Source: Pogonophryne albipinna (lineage: Eukaryota > Chordata > Actinopteri > Perciformes > Artedidraconidae). Taken from it: DNA of 64,000 bases. The position numbers and the translations under genes are program-made. A model generated the notes under the pieces. It had not been told where the DNA came from. It saw only the letters and a program-made list of their open reading frames with translations, and did no database searches. Positions 45,383 through 57,501 of the stretch are shown piece by piece; the stretch's first letter is position 1; each line of letters begins with the position of its first letter. The stretch is taken from assembly GCA_028583405.1 (NCBI GenBank), contig CM053256.1:3962424-4026423 (forward strand), written 5' to 3'.

Positions 45383-47160
45383 GTAAGTGTTTCAAACGCT
45401 TAAAAAAATAGAGGTTGAAAATGCAGAGTGTAATTGCTATGTGGGACTTCTGTTTAGTCTATTTAGAGATAAACTCGTAGTAGGTAATGTTCAGTCAGTA
45501 AGGGGACTTGTTGCTATAACTTTCACACCTTTTAATGAGGGGGTTTGTTGTGCTTTTGGAAGAATTGAGAAATTTCTGTTGGTGCAAAACAAAACATGGC
45601 AGTGTTAATGACCGTGTGTTTGAAATTAGTTATTTGTGAAATGGAAAATACATTTTACGATTTAAAACTACAATAATTTCGAAATATGGCCACTGAAAAA
45701 CAGGTCTTAGGCCATAGGAAAAACACAGAAGCAGATGATTTCAGATGACAATATATGATTTATAGTTAACTAAACATGTCAATGACAAATAATAGACCTA
45801 GATCTAAAATGTACAACTAGTGTATAACAGATGTCACTAACATATTGTGTATGGCTCAAACCAACAATAGCTGATAACCAAAACATAATTCCTATACAAT
45901 AAAACCATGGATAAAAACAACATTAACCTATATTCTGTGTTGTTATTGCCTTTTTTCAAGATAAATCGGTAGCATGTGCATAAAAAAGGGATAGACTGAG
46001 GTGAAGTAAATGAGCACAGCTTGTTTAGCTTAAATACTGTATGTGACTAAAATGTGTTAATGTGACTGAATGATTATTTTTTCACATTTAACAAAACTTC
46101 AAGCTAAGTTAATTCACCTCTGACACTTAAATTCATTGAAAGTTCTAATGTCCTTATTATGTCCTTATAATTCCCCTTAATCTGATGATGTTTCTGTGGA
46201 GATATTCCAGATGGTAGTTATACCGTCATGCACAAAAATCGCCTATGCTCTTTTACAGATTTCCAATAAAACATTTTAATTAAAGGATGGTCTACATCAC
46301 ATAGCTGTCCTCTAGGCTCCATCGTAATGATGCAGTGAAATCATCTTGCCTCCATTCTGGTCAAATAAACTAATGGTTTAATGAAGTTTCTCATTTGTGA
46401 TACCCTCTGGTGCCAAAGGGCTGCGAAGTTTGGCTTGGAGGATTTCTTTAAGGTAATGAAACTCAGTTAAATAAAACATATTGAAATTCAATGGACTGAA
46501 ATGTGAGATATCAAAGAGCAGAATGAACCTATTTGACAATTAGACATGTGGTTAAGTGTGCAAATAACAGCCAGCCCTAATAATGACATTTAAATGTTTT
46601 TCTACCATCTGTTACGAGACAAATTCTTACTTCAAGTACTAATTAAAAACCTAAACACACTTTTTTTGCTGTTATCCACCTGTTTTCACACACACCACTG
46701 AAGCACTTTAGAGCCTTAACAGTTGTGTGTTATTTCAATTCCTGTGGTGATTTAATTTCAAATCTGCGCATATCACTTGGAACTGACTTCCAAAAGCTGC
46801 AGTCTCTCATTTAAAAAAAAAAAGATGGAGAAGATGCAAAAATTGCTTCTTGAATAAAAGATGTTTGGGGTAGGTTTGAAGCATCGCCTCCGGGTGGAGG
46901 ACTCTCCATGTGTGACTTGGTGATCAAATGATTCCCTCTCTATTCTATTAATCATCCAATCAGGAAGACGTTGTTTTTGTTTAACAAGTTATTCAAAGAG
47001 AGGGCATTTATCATATCACAGAGTGGATCCTCACATCCTCTTTGTATTCCTCTGCATCTATTCTCATCTCTTTTATCGTTTCGGCGGCAGATCACTATCC
47101 CTAGGAGAGGTTTAGATGGAGCTAAATGATTATTGTAAGTCTCAATATCTAGCGTGCACT
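45383..47160. other. Presumed first intron of the receptor gene, left part
   Basis: AT-rich sequence. No exon or repeat can be supported. Confidence 0.35.
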
Positions 47161-47633
47161 TTAAAGGGGACCTATCATGCAAAATGCACTTTTGTACGTC
47201 TTTTATACATGAATATGTGTCCCCGGTGTGTCAGGGAACTCACCAAGTGTCAGAAAACACAACCCTCTCTCTTTTCCTCCATACCCAATTCCCAAAAAAC
47301 AGATTTGAAAAACGTCAGAAACGAGGAGCTCCGCCTATATGGGCAACTCTCCACCTATCAGGAGGAGACAGGCACGGCCATTGCCGTTCAAAAGCGCTGA
47401 AGACGCTGTAGTACATATGCCAGGCCTGTAGGTGGCGCTGTAGTCTGCCACAAAAGCAGCGAAGAAGACTTCTCACAGAATCAGCCCTTGCAAAAACAGG
47501 GCTAAAAAAGAGCAAATAGAGCGAAATAAGGCATGGCTAAAATGCATGATCTAAAAAAACTTCACAGACATGTTTTATATAGGTATGGCCCTACAATATA
47601 TTATTCAAATATAGCATGATAGGTCCACTTTAA
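47161..47633. mobile_element. T2/Kolobok-like MITE, TTAA target site (473 bp)
   Basis: The left end TTAAAGGGGACCTATCATGC and right end GCATGATAGGTCCACTTTAA are inverted repeats bounded by TTAA. The interior has no conserved coding frame. Confidence 0.8.
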
Positions 47634-47773
47634 GTTAACGATAAAGCAAACAAATCCACTGTCTCTTATCTCAATTTAACTTGATTTGACGCATGGTACC
47701 CTGTGTTTAATTATGTGAAGGTGTGACTTTTTCTTTTACTCTCCCCCTTGTCACCCACTCATTACTGTAGGTG

Positions 47774-48236
47774 TAGGGCTGTGCGATTATGGCAAAAATC
47801 ATAATCACGATTATTTTGGTCAATAATTGATATCACAATTATTAAATACGATTATTCATTGACTTTGAAAACATCCATTTATTGAACTTTAAAACAAATA
47901 CAAATAATAATTTGAACAGTTTCTTTTTAACTGTTGATTACCCTGAACGTATAATTCAACTGAAAAACTTTAAATAAATATTATCAAAATAATAAATACC
48001 AATAAACAAGATCAACAAATATTTTGGAGCGCACTTCCAAAAGCTACTAATCATATATAAATATGATAAATAAAAATAAATTAGACCAAAATAAATGAGA
48101 TCAAATATGTTGCAGTGCACTGTCACAACCTACTGTACCAAAGCAAAATAATAATTTTTTTCGATTATGTTGTTTTCGTAATTGTGGCAGGCCAAATCGT
48201 AATTGCGATTAAAATACGATTAATTGCACAGCCCTA
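47774..48236. mobile_element. hAT-type MITE (463 bp), TSD TGTAGGTG
   Basis: The ends TAGGGCTGTGCGATTA and TAATTGCACAGCCCTA are inverted repeats with one mismatch. Identical 8-bp repeats TGTAGGTG flank them (47766-47773 and 48237-48244). The interior is AT-rich, with further inverted ATTATCG-like words near both ends. Confidence 0.9.
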
Positions 48237-48244
48237 TGTAGGTG

Positions 48245-49107
48245 TAGAATGAGGTATCACAAATCACCCTTTTCATTATAAGTGATGTCATGGCTCTGCA
48301 CAGGCTGCTGATTTACTAGCCATTCGAAGACGTTACTGTCGTTCATTGCTTGATTGCTCCAAATAGAGGTGCATTGGCATGTTTGGGCAAAATAAAAAAC
48401 AAACTTGTGATCCCTTGTGTATTTCCTATCTTGTGTAACTTGACGTACACAGCCCTGCAATTTGATTTCTCTTTAAAAGTCACTGGCTGCTTGTTAAAAA
48501 CGGGCGAAAACGGGAACATAAGGAGTTCTGGGAGTGATAGAGAGTAGAAACGAGGGTTGAGAAGTGTGAGACAACTGTGAATAATTTCTGCCCCAAACTC
48601 TGGCAGAGAGCTGATTATACTGCAGCCGAACATCCACATCATTCCCAGAGGCCGCGACTCATTCCTGGCGCTCAGTAAAAAGAAATTAAAGATTTATCGC
48701 TGGCCAGCCTGAGTGGAGCGGGGGTAACATTTGTAGGAGTCTTGTGTTGTTTATTTTTTCAAGTTAGTTGGGGGGCAGATGAGGCCAAGAATGTAATAGA
48801 CCTGTCAAGAGTCTCCGGAGGAGCGACAGAGGAGGAGAAACAGGAGATTAGACTGGGGGAGGAGGAGATAAGAGGAAAAGATGGACCAATGAAGGCTTGT
48901 CGATGTTATTGAAGGGAGAATAAGAGGAGAAAGGGCATCAGACAACACGGCTTAAAGGACGGAGAGGTCCGCTCATAATGAACAAACTATAGGGTACTGA
49001 AGTGTGAGAACATAAAAAGAGATTGGAAATATTACAGGAAATAAGATGATATTACTTTTTTTATTAATTAAACACAACACATGACATCAATATCTAATCC
49101 AGTGTCA
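48245..49107. other. Intronic/intergenic spacer, nothing recognised
   Basis: Contains a purine-rich block (48780-48960) of GGAG repeats. No coding or repeat family is recognised. Confidence 0.35.
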
Positions 49108-49109
49108 TA

Positions 49110-49223
49110 CACTGAAAAGACTGAAACGTTGACTTCAATTAAATGTATTATCTGGTTTCACCGACTGTATTATGTTGACATTATACATTTAATTAAAGTC
49201 AACGGTTCAGGTTTTTTTCAGTG
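49110..49223. mobile_element. Foldback MITE (114 bp) at a TA site
   Basis: Two arms of about 45 bp (left CACTGAAAAGACTGAAACGT, right inward CACTGAAAAAAACCTGAACC) are near-complementary around a short centre. The flanks are TA (49108-49109 and 49224-49225). The size and TA site suggest a Tc1/mariner-type MITE. Confidence 0.75.
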
Positions 49224-50194
49224 TAGTTTAGGATTTATGTTTTTGCACCATATTGTGTTTAATTTACTGAATATATTATGTTTGTTTTGGCCAGGAGTGC
49301 ACAACATGGTTATTAAAGTTGTTCCTGTGAGACCATACATGCATTTTTAAACGTGTGTGACAGAATAATGGATGACGGACCAGAGTCCCAGCCTGAGGCA
49401 TAGTGTTGACAGATGAAGTTGAGATGGGTTAATTGACAGTTGCATCAGCTAATTGTCTGAAGGCAGAGGTCATAACGTGAAGAGCAAAGCAACATAAAGA
49501 GAAATAACTACTGCAGTGACAATAAGTGTTGATATACAGAATGAGTATTTTAAGATTTCTTTAATTCAAAATGAGTAGGAGTATATGTTTGTAATTACAT
49601 AGCTTTTATGTTTCATTTTCGTTTTAAGTCAAAAACACATCACCTCTTCTGGTTTATTCTGAATAATTAGAATATAAAGTCGCTTCTCTAACTGCATTGA
49701 TTTTCTCAGACCGACTGTGTTTCCCTTTGTGAATTCCTGAGCAATGTTACGTCTCTCCTTAGCTCACACTCAAATGAGACTTTGCTCCTTTCATAATGAA
49801 TGTGAATCTGTGCAAACCAAATGAAGGTTCTAGTGACCGGCAGCATCAAAGGAGTAGCATCAGAAAAGCAGCTGGGCTGTGGCTCACTTTGTTCCCTTTT
49901 GTTCGGGTAAAACCATGTTGCTCACCTTTAAAAAATGAGCTCTGAAATGCAGATGAAATACTGTGGACGGGGTCCTTTAATTTAACACATTAAAAATGAA
50001 TTTCATATTACAAAGCTTAGTTGAATATTCATTGATTGTGATTGGTCAATTTGGACATTCCAGTAGTCTGCTATTTTTTGCTGGCATACCAATGCTACGG
50101 AGGACGCTCTGATCAAGGGTACTTCAGTATTTTTTTATAATATTTCCATATATCTAACTTTGTATTTTGAAAAGCACAAAACTTCGGATTCACA

Positions 50195-50503
50195 ATGGCT
50201 CAAATATCCCCAATAAAGGGAATAAAAAGGAAGGTAAAGAGCAGAGCGCTGGACATCAGAGAAGTCAACAGAAGACAGGCAGGAAGTAAACATTAACGGG
50301 AAAACAGTGTTGGCTCAGGCAGCGTTTAAAAGACTGGTTAATGGAAAAGAAAATGTGAAGAGACTTGGACAGTTATTGGATGGAAAACCTCGATCAGTGC
50401 CACCGTCATTTAAAGGCTCGCTGCTGCAGCTCCAGCCGTCACGCAGCAGAACAGACCATTTTTTCAGAGCTGAAGCAAAACCGTCCTTTTTAAATCAATA
50501 AAA
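50195..50503 (+). pseudogene. Unrecognised small-protein retrocopy or frameshifted ORF
   Basis: A frame from ATG 50195 gives MAQISPIKGIKRKVKSRALD, then IREVNRRQAGSK, and stops at 50294. A second frame, one base out of register, continues NGKTVLAQAAFKRLVNG, then SFKGSLLQLQPSRS and FFRAEAKPSFLNQ, and stops at 50501. An AATAAA follows at 50498-50503. The two parts read like one basic protein of about 100 residues split by an indel. There is no intron and no recognised family. It could be a processed pseudogene of an unidentified gene. An ATTGG (inverted CCAAT) at 50041 may be chance. Confidence 0.4.
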
Positions 50504-51031
50504 TGAATCTGAAATCAATATTACGGGTCAAGTCGCTGGTTTATTTAGTACGTAGCTGTGTAGTAAGCAGGATAATGCGCAGCTTTCTTAGCCGTTCCTT
50601 CTGTATAAATTGAGTTTCAATACGTTTGGTTGGATTGGGAAAGTTGAACTACGATTAAGGTTAGCTTTAAGGAGCACAATGCTTCATTGTTACTGAAAAT
50701 AATTGGAGAAGTTTCCAACCCAGCCGCCATCATCTGACTTTCCACCACATTACCTTACTGAGAAGGTTTTGTCATTTTGTACAATTACATTTAAACATAA
50801 GGCTCATTAAAGAGAATATTGGTAGACATGGCCGTGCTTCGGAGCATCCCTTATCCTCTGCATTACTCAAAATGTTCTTTTCCTTAACCATGCGTTTTGG
50901 GGAGTAAGTGAAATATATGTTAATTCAAAAGTACGGTTTTAGGCAATCAGACTAAATGTGAGTGATTTTATCAGGTAGAGTTTCACATTAAAGCTCTGTT
51001 GTTGTTTGAAGGTGAAGTGAAGCTTCTTTGT

Positions 51032-51352
51032 TGTAACGGTACGTCCACACGGCAGCATTGCGTTGAAGCTGGCCGGTGCAACCAACAACCAATCACATTA
51101 ATCTCCCGCCCTGGACACACAAGCACGTGGTTTGATTGGCTTGCGCTTGTACTGGCATATGATTTGATTGGCTGGCGCTTCCGTCGATGCTTGAAAAGTT
51201 GAACTTTTCTCAACTTTCGAAGCGAGCAACGGAGGCAAAGCGACGCAACGGAACCACAATGCAGTTCGGCAAAGCGTGACGTCACCCCATTCAAAGTGAA
51301 TGGGAAGCGTCTCCGTTGAAGCACGCAACGCTGCCGTGTGGACGTACTGTAA
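51032..51352. mobile_element. Inverted-repeat MITE (about 320 bp)
   Basis: Left TTGTAACGGTACGTCCACAC and right inward TTACAGTACGTCCACACGGC are inverted repeats of more than 30 bp (continuing GGCAGC[AG]TTGCGT). The interior contains the repeated words tgattggctggcgct and tgattggcttgcgct. No coding function. Confidence 0.75.
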
Positions 51353-52801
51353 TGCTGACTCAAGATGATTTTTAGGAAAACTACAAGAAGCTTAAAATAT
51401 CCTCAAGACATTTTTAAGACAATATTTTTAGCACAGAGAAACATTTTTCATATGAATGTGAAAACAGTCTTTATATGTCAAACGTAACACAGTGAAAGTT
51501 AGACATCCACGTCAAGCAACAATAAGAGGGGAGGGGGACTTTAAGGTCGGGTAATATCATGAAGACGACAAGTGTAAAGTAAATCCATTATAAAGGAGGA
51601 TAAGTCTGAATTTGAGCCTTTGCACTTCCCTCAATGTGTTATTATGTTGTCCTTCAAAAGAGTTAATGTATTTTAAAGGACGTGCTGCAGTCATTTGAAA
51701 ACACATCTCACCGAAACAACGGCAGCTTTTTCGATAAAAGATGAGAAAAGCGTAACCAAGGTCATTTTAAAATGAATTCATTGGGAGAAATCATTATTCT
51801 TAACATTATCTTAAAATATACATGTCTCTCAAAGCAAGAAAGATTTTTTTATCAGACAGGAGGCTCACTCGAAGGGCATTTTGTTTTTTATCGTTTTCTT
51901 TACCACTACTGCCTTGGTTTGTTTTTGTTCTTTGGCCATTATTGTTGCTATGAGACCTTTTCAGTCTGAGCATCAACCTTTCACTTCAAAGACGTTCACT
52001 GGTGCCTTGATGTGTTCCCTGCTCCGACCATCACTAACAGCTGCTCTGCTTCTTCTTCACTCCTTGGACCCGTTTCTGTGTTTGGTTCCAGTTTTGTTGC
52101 AAGAACGACATTGCAGCCATTCACTATAATCGGTATAAATCATACTCCAAATGTATTATATGTTCGAAAATTGGTTTGTTCCAAAAAAAGAAGAAATAAA
52201 TGATTTAAACTCTCATTTAGGCGACGTCCCACACTCTAGCATGATAGATGAGAAAGGAATCATTATTCCCAAAAGTGCCCGGCGACTTTTTCATTTATTT
52301 ATTGATCCTTATTAAACCACAACAGTGCAATTAGGCACAACATATTTTATTAATTTGTTCCTTTCTTTGGCCCTCTGCCAATGCTAAGCTTCGGTATTAT
52401 AATACCGTCATTTGTCAGGACATAGCTCTGCCTATATAGACTGGTTTCTATTTATATTGTAAAGTTTGAAAAAGAGGACACATTGCTTCCTAATTACACT
52501 TTGTTACAACAGGCATGATTGTGCACTTGAAACCTAAACAGGAACCTATGTAAGTCTGCACACAATTTTTAAATATTATTATTTTTAACTGATATAATTG
52601 AACTGTTGTAAAATATATATATATATCTTCAATTACTTTGAAATGTTGCTCGGATGCATTTTTCTTTACCATTTGTTGTCAATTGTCAGCCTAGTTAGAG
52701 CATGGTATCTTTACAACAGTCCTACATAGAAAATAACATCTTTCTGTAAAGGGGGGGCTCTCTACAACGTACAATCATGAAAAACAATAGAAAATAAACA
52801 G

Positions 52802-52846
<45 letters not shown>

Positions 52847-53828
52847 TCTTTCATTGTACCCGTCTGTTATTTTTAGTTTTAACATTATTTAATTAAAGGG
52901 AGAAAAACACATGAACTGCTCTTGGCAAAGCATGCCACAGTACTCATCTCGTCTTTTATCCAATTTAAGAAGGAAACTGAGGCGAGATAAGCTGTTGAGT
53001 TCAACTCCACAAACATGGCTGGCAGAAAGTCGATTTGTTTTGATGCCAGGAATAATATATTTGATACGTTTGCTGTTAGTTGGAAAGCCTGGTTGTTTTT
53101 GGGAATGATATATCATGAATACGTTTTACATTTGAATATCATTTGGGCAAAAGCACTGCTTGAAAAACAAGTGATTCAGTGTGGGGGTGCAACTAACAAT
53201 AACCCCCATTATCACTTGTTCCGTTAGTGTTAAAAAAACAATATGTCAACTACAATTTGAGACAAACGGAGCTGCTTGAACAACAACTCTAACGGAAAAT
53301 CCATTATCGAAAGGTCGCTGATTTCTGCAAATTGACTAATGATTTAGTTCCCTTTACTGCACATTTTTTGTAATGAAACACTTCTGCTATTTTGTCATGA
53401 ATCACCACCATGACATCTATGTTATCTGTGGTTGTTTAGATTCTGCAGATCAAGAATAACGTTTATTAGATGTTTTCCATCGATAAAATAATACATTCTA
53501 CAGTACAGTACATACATGATGCAGGCCTTTCAAACTTTTCCAACTCTGAGTGCTTTTCAGTTGTTTTATTTTTTATTCGAGCCTTTAAGCAGCATTACCC
53601 AACCCATCATTTACTGAAGGCACTTTAGCAGACCCAGAATTGCGTTCTTGGCTTGAAACGAGCTTTTGCAGATGAACCTACCCCCCCCCATCAGTCAAAC
53701 ACGCTGCTGCCTCCTGATGCGATTGGACTGACCTCTATAATAATGTCTGTTTAAGCCTTAACCCTGAATCAAATCAATATCCAGCTGTGTGAAATCAATA
53801 CATGTGCTGAAAGCGATAGTGTCAGAGG
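51353..53828. other. Presumed receptor intron 1, no gene seen
   Basis: AT-rich. The only clear feature is a (CT)n tract at 52808-52843. Open frames are short and unrelated to known families. Confidence 0.4.
52808..52843. repeat. (CT)n microsatellite
   Basis: About 18 uninterrupted CT units. Confidence 0.95.
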
Positions 53829-54636
53829 TAGAGATGTCCCGATCCGATCACGTGATCGGGGATCGGAGCCGATCACGTGATTTTCAAAAGATCGGGATCG
53901 GGAGAAAAAAAATCGGGGATCGGGAATCTTTTTTTTTTTTTTTTTTATAATTTTTTTTAATTTTATTTAATGTTACAAAACAAAAATGACCATGTTCACG
54001 TCTTAAAGTCATCCTGAGGCCTTAGTTTTGGTTTGAAATGACACAACATCATGTATGTGTTGCTTCTTTTGGGCTTGTTTTCAGACCTGGTTGCTTATTT
54101 CTCTCAAAGCTGGCAACAGAGTGGGCGCGCAGTGTCTAGCAGTAAGCTAACGAGAGGCTACGTTCAGCTGGTGACTCGGGACAGAGAAAATGTCAGGAGT
54201 TTGGAAGTATTATAACATTGAAAGCGAGGGCAGTGTAACAGCCAGATGCAATGTTTGCAAGGCGGAGGTTCCGCGTGGTGGAAAGAACAGAGCTACGTTC
54301 AACACGACCAATCTAATACGCCACATGAGAAACAAACACCAACAACAACAGGACGAGTACACAGCGGCCACTCAGGTAATGGCACTGAAACAACCGACAC
54401 TTTCAGAGACTTTTAAAAGGAAAGAGAAACTGCCCCAGAACAGTGAAAAGGCCAAACAAATAACAGCCAAGATAGCTGAACTCATCGCGTTGGATGACCA
54501 GCCGTTATCTGTTACCTTTTTTTTCTCTTAATGCATTGCATAAAGATCGGATCGGGAAAAATCGGTATCGGCAGATTGTCAAAATCAAATGATCGGAATC
54601 GGATCGGGAGCAAAATATGTGATCGGGACATCCCTA
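53829..54636 (+). mobile_element. Internally deleted hAT element (808 bp), TSD GTCAGAGG
   Basis: The ends TAGAGATGTCCCGATC and GATCGGGACATCCCTA are inverted repeats with one mismatch. GTCAGAGG is duplicated at 53821-53828 and 54637-54644. Subterminal regions are packed with GATCGG words, likely transposase-binding sites. It retains only the first part of a transposase gene. Confidence 0.92.
54190..54531 (+). CDS. Truncated hAT transposase: solo BED zinc finger (113 residues)
   Basis: An uninterrupted frame starts MSGVWKYYNIESEGSVTARC. It contains a BED zinc finger with C20, C23, H45 and H50 (C-x2-C-x21-H-x4-H, core RCNVCKAE ... NLIRHMRNKH). A Gln-rich linker follows, then a conserved hAT segment ending ELIALDDQPLSV. 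There the frame runs into T-rich DNA and stops. The RNase-H catalytic core and dimerisation region are missing, so it cannot transpose DNA by itself. If made, it could bind the element's GATCGG-rich ends. Such fragments sometimes become host regulators, but there is no evidence of that here. Confidence 0.7.
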   Translation: MSGVWKYYNIESEGSVTARCNVCKAEVPRGGKNRATFNTTNLIRHMRNKHQQQQDEYTAATQVMALKQPTLSETFKRKEKLPQNSEKAKQITAKIAELIALDDQPLSVTFFFS

Positions 54637-54644
54637 GTCAGAGG

Positions 54645-57474
54645 TCTAAGCGCTACAGGTTGGGATGGGTTATTGATTTTTTTTTTTTATTCTTAGCTCA
54701 TCTTGGACATGTGTTCGCAGATCCCAGGTCAGGGACAGAGAAAGAAAGGTGCTATACACTGTGAGTCGGGGTGCTGGCAGGGTGAGATTCTCACTGAATA
54801 TTCTCATTGCCTTGGGACTGAGAGATAAGTTCTTTCAGGAGAAGATACTCCAAGTCAGTAGAAAACTTCTTGTCAATGATAAATATTGCATTCAGCTTTT
54901 TGCATGCTGGTTGTTGGAGTAAGAGAGGGGAGAACTCGTATATCCTCTTCATGTCTCCTCTGCAGGAACACGGAGCCTTCAATAGTTGGTTACTAATGGA
55001 GAGTTTTATTCAGGAGTTGACCCTTTTCAGAAGATGATCTCATAAATCACATTGGACTAAGGTGTTTCTGTGTCTTATCTTACTGTGAACAATATTCATC
55101 AGCTAAACGCGGCGACATTGCAAACCAACAAATGCTGCTTTCTTTTATAGGTCTATATATTTTAGACAGGGTCAGGTTGTCTGAAGGATGCTGTACTCCT
55201 TCGCAGAGCATCCTCACTCTTTGGCTTTAGATCAAACTAAAGGAGAGAATAAATGTGGTTCCCTGCATGCCATATTTCTCATTTAAAAACAATTCTCTAT
55301 AGAAATCTGTTTCGGAATAGATCTAAAATGATATTTTAGTTTGAAACATTCGTATGAGTATCACGCTCTTCCTGTTCTTTTACATTTCAAACATCGCTGT
55401 TAAATGTCTGTAGTTTGGACCTTTATGCAAAACAGAGGCTGACCTTGGATCTGACGTTAGTTATGGATAGAACAGTTTCATGGTCAAGAAAAATAGTTTC
55501 AAAATATATTTAAAAAAACGTTTTCAAACACCTTATAATCTATATTCGATGGTCCAAATGTTTGCTGCCAAGTCCCTCCAAAATGTGGATTAATACTCTG
55601 CTTTTCTATTGGTCAGGAGAACTGTTGTTTCCTGAGCTCACCCGAAAGAACACAAATTGAATTGAACCAATGATTCTATTATGTATATTAAAGGATTGGT
55701 CTCTAATGACCCAGAGGGAGAATATGGTGTGCAGACAGCAGTCAATGAATAAATAATGAATGAAAAAAACCACAGCGATGAGTAAAAACTGGAATAGATT
55801 CATAAAAGGACACAGGTGAAAGGTACACTTTTGACCCCCAGTGACGGTATTGAGCATTGTTATTAAGAGTGGGTGCCATTCTGTTTGTTTAGTGCTCCAG
55901 GGCCTAACAAATTACATTTCTTCTAGTTTCACGCATGATCAACTCATGGTGGCAGAAACGTGTTAAGAGTTATAATCTGTGAAGACCGCTTGCAAGGAAA
56001 CATCATGGAAGTATTTTCCGGGCTGCAGGGAGTTGGAGGTTGCAGTACTGTGACTGGCAACTAGGACAATTGTTGGCACGTGGCATGTGTTTTTAAAATG
56101 TAGAATTATGTGCAAAGTTGTTATTCATCTAGACACAAACAATGCGGTCAGATGAACTTTTGTTTGTTTACAAGATAGCAAACCCTATTTAAAACATCAG
56201 TTTGTTCTTCAAAGCTTTAGTTTGAGGTTTAATCGGTATTCAAACTGTTTTTATTTAGAAAAATGAATTTAAGTTACTTCCTTAAAATTACCTCATCAGC
56301 ACAAGTGGCTAAAAAGACCACGTAGAGATCTAGAGAACTATTGTGTTTTTTACAGTGAATAATTGTGTAAATTCTGTGGATATGTTTTGATTTTGACGAA
56401 ACACCATCTATGTCGCGTAAATATTTTATAGCTCCAATGTCGAAAACACCAAGTTGGGACCACAGGGTGCCTTTAAATTACACAGAGATCAGCCAGAGCG
56501 GTATTCTGCAACACTTAATGAGAGGCTCTTGTTGTATCTACAGAAAGAACAGCTCCAGGTGGGAGAGCAAAATATGTTTTGTGAGCCAAAGTCATGTCTT
56601 CATCATGTCGTTGTACTGTCTACATGCAGAACAAGCTGCATTTCTGAAAATAAGGCAATATGTGCATGTTTTCGACTTACTGAAAGCTTTTCAAATGATA
56701 AATACGATCTTTTAGCTTTTAAATGTATTTAATACGGCGTGAATGAAACATTTGTATAGAGCTGTAAAAGCTTTTTACAACAAGCCCATAGCGTTTGTAA
56801 GATTTAAAGACCGTCACTCGCACTGCTTAATGTGTGAAACGTATCAGGTCAGGTCGGGGCACTCCCGTAGCCTGAGGGCATTGAGGCGCTTTGATGACAT
56901 CACAGCCCGTCTCCAAACATCCCGATCTTTCACCACTCTCTCGGACCCCACCACCACTCTCCCCGTCCACCTCTTTTATTTCCGTCGGCCATTCTCCCCT
57001 CAGCCTGTCTGAAACTGTTCTTCCCTCAACTGCACCGTACATGATGGTTATTTTCTAGGGACCCATTTATTCTTGTTATGTGTCCGAACTCTCTCGTCTA
57101 GCAGTTTCCATCGGCGGTTCAAGAGACATATCAAATAGCCAGTTACCCTGGAGAGCCTGGGAGAAGAGAAAAAGTCACTCATTTCATTTCCTTAAGGTCA
57201 TATATTTTTCTAAATGTTTGTGCATCTTTCATTACCTCTTTGACGAGCCACATATGTGGGATGACACAGAAACATAAACTGTTTATATATAGGCAATATG
57301 CAGTATTTTTGATGTCTTTGTAAGGTGCCCTGTGGAATTCTCTCTCTCGCTGAAGTGATTGGGGCCCCACTAACATTTTTAATAGATCTCTCTTGATGTC
57401 AGATTCACAATGGGCTCCTCAAAGGGTCATAAGTTAACGTTTCTCCTCCTCTGTTTGTGTCATCAATCTTTCAG
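54645..57474. other. Presumed receptor intron 1, right part
   Basis: No element or exon is supported. Two overlapping frames at 56410-56732 have no family resemblance. Short runs near 56850-57050 are Pro/Arg-rich and may be remnants of a retroelement. Confidence 0.35.
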
Positions 57475-57501
57475 CCTGAGCATGTCCGCTGGAGCCACAC
57501 C

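Noticed and set aside
56410..56732. Two overlapping frames of 101 and 92 residues
   Set aside because: No known family, no splice context and low-complexity surroundings; treated as chance.
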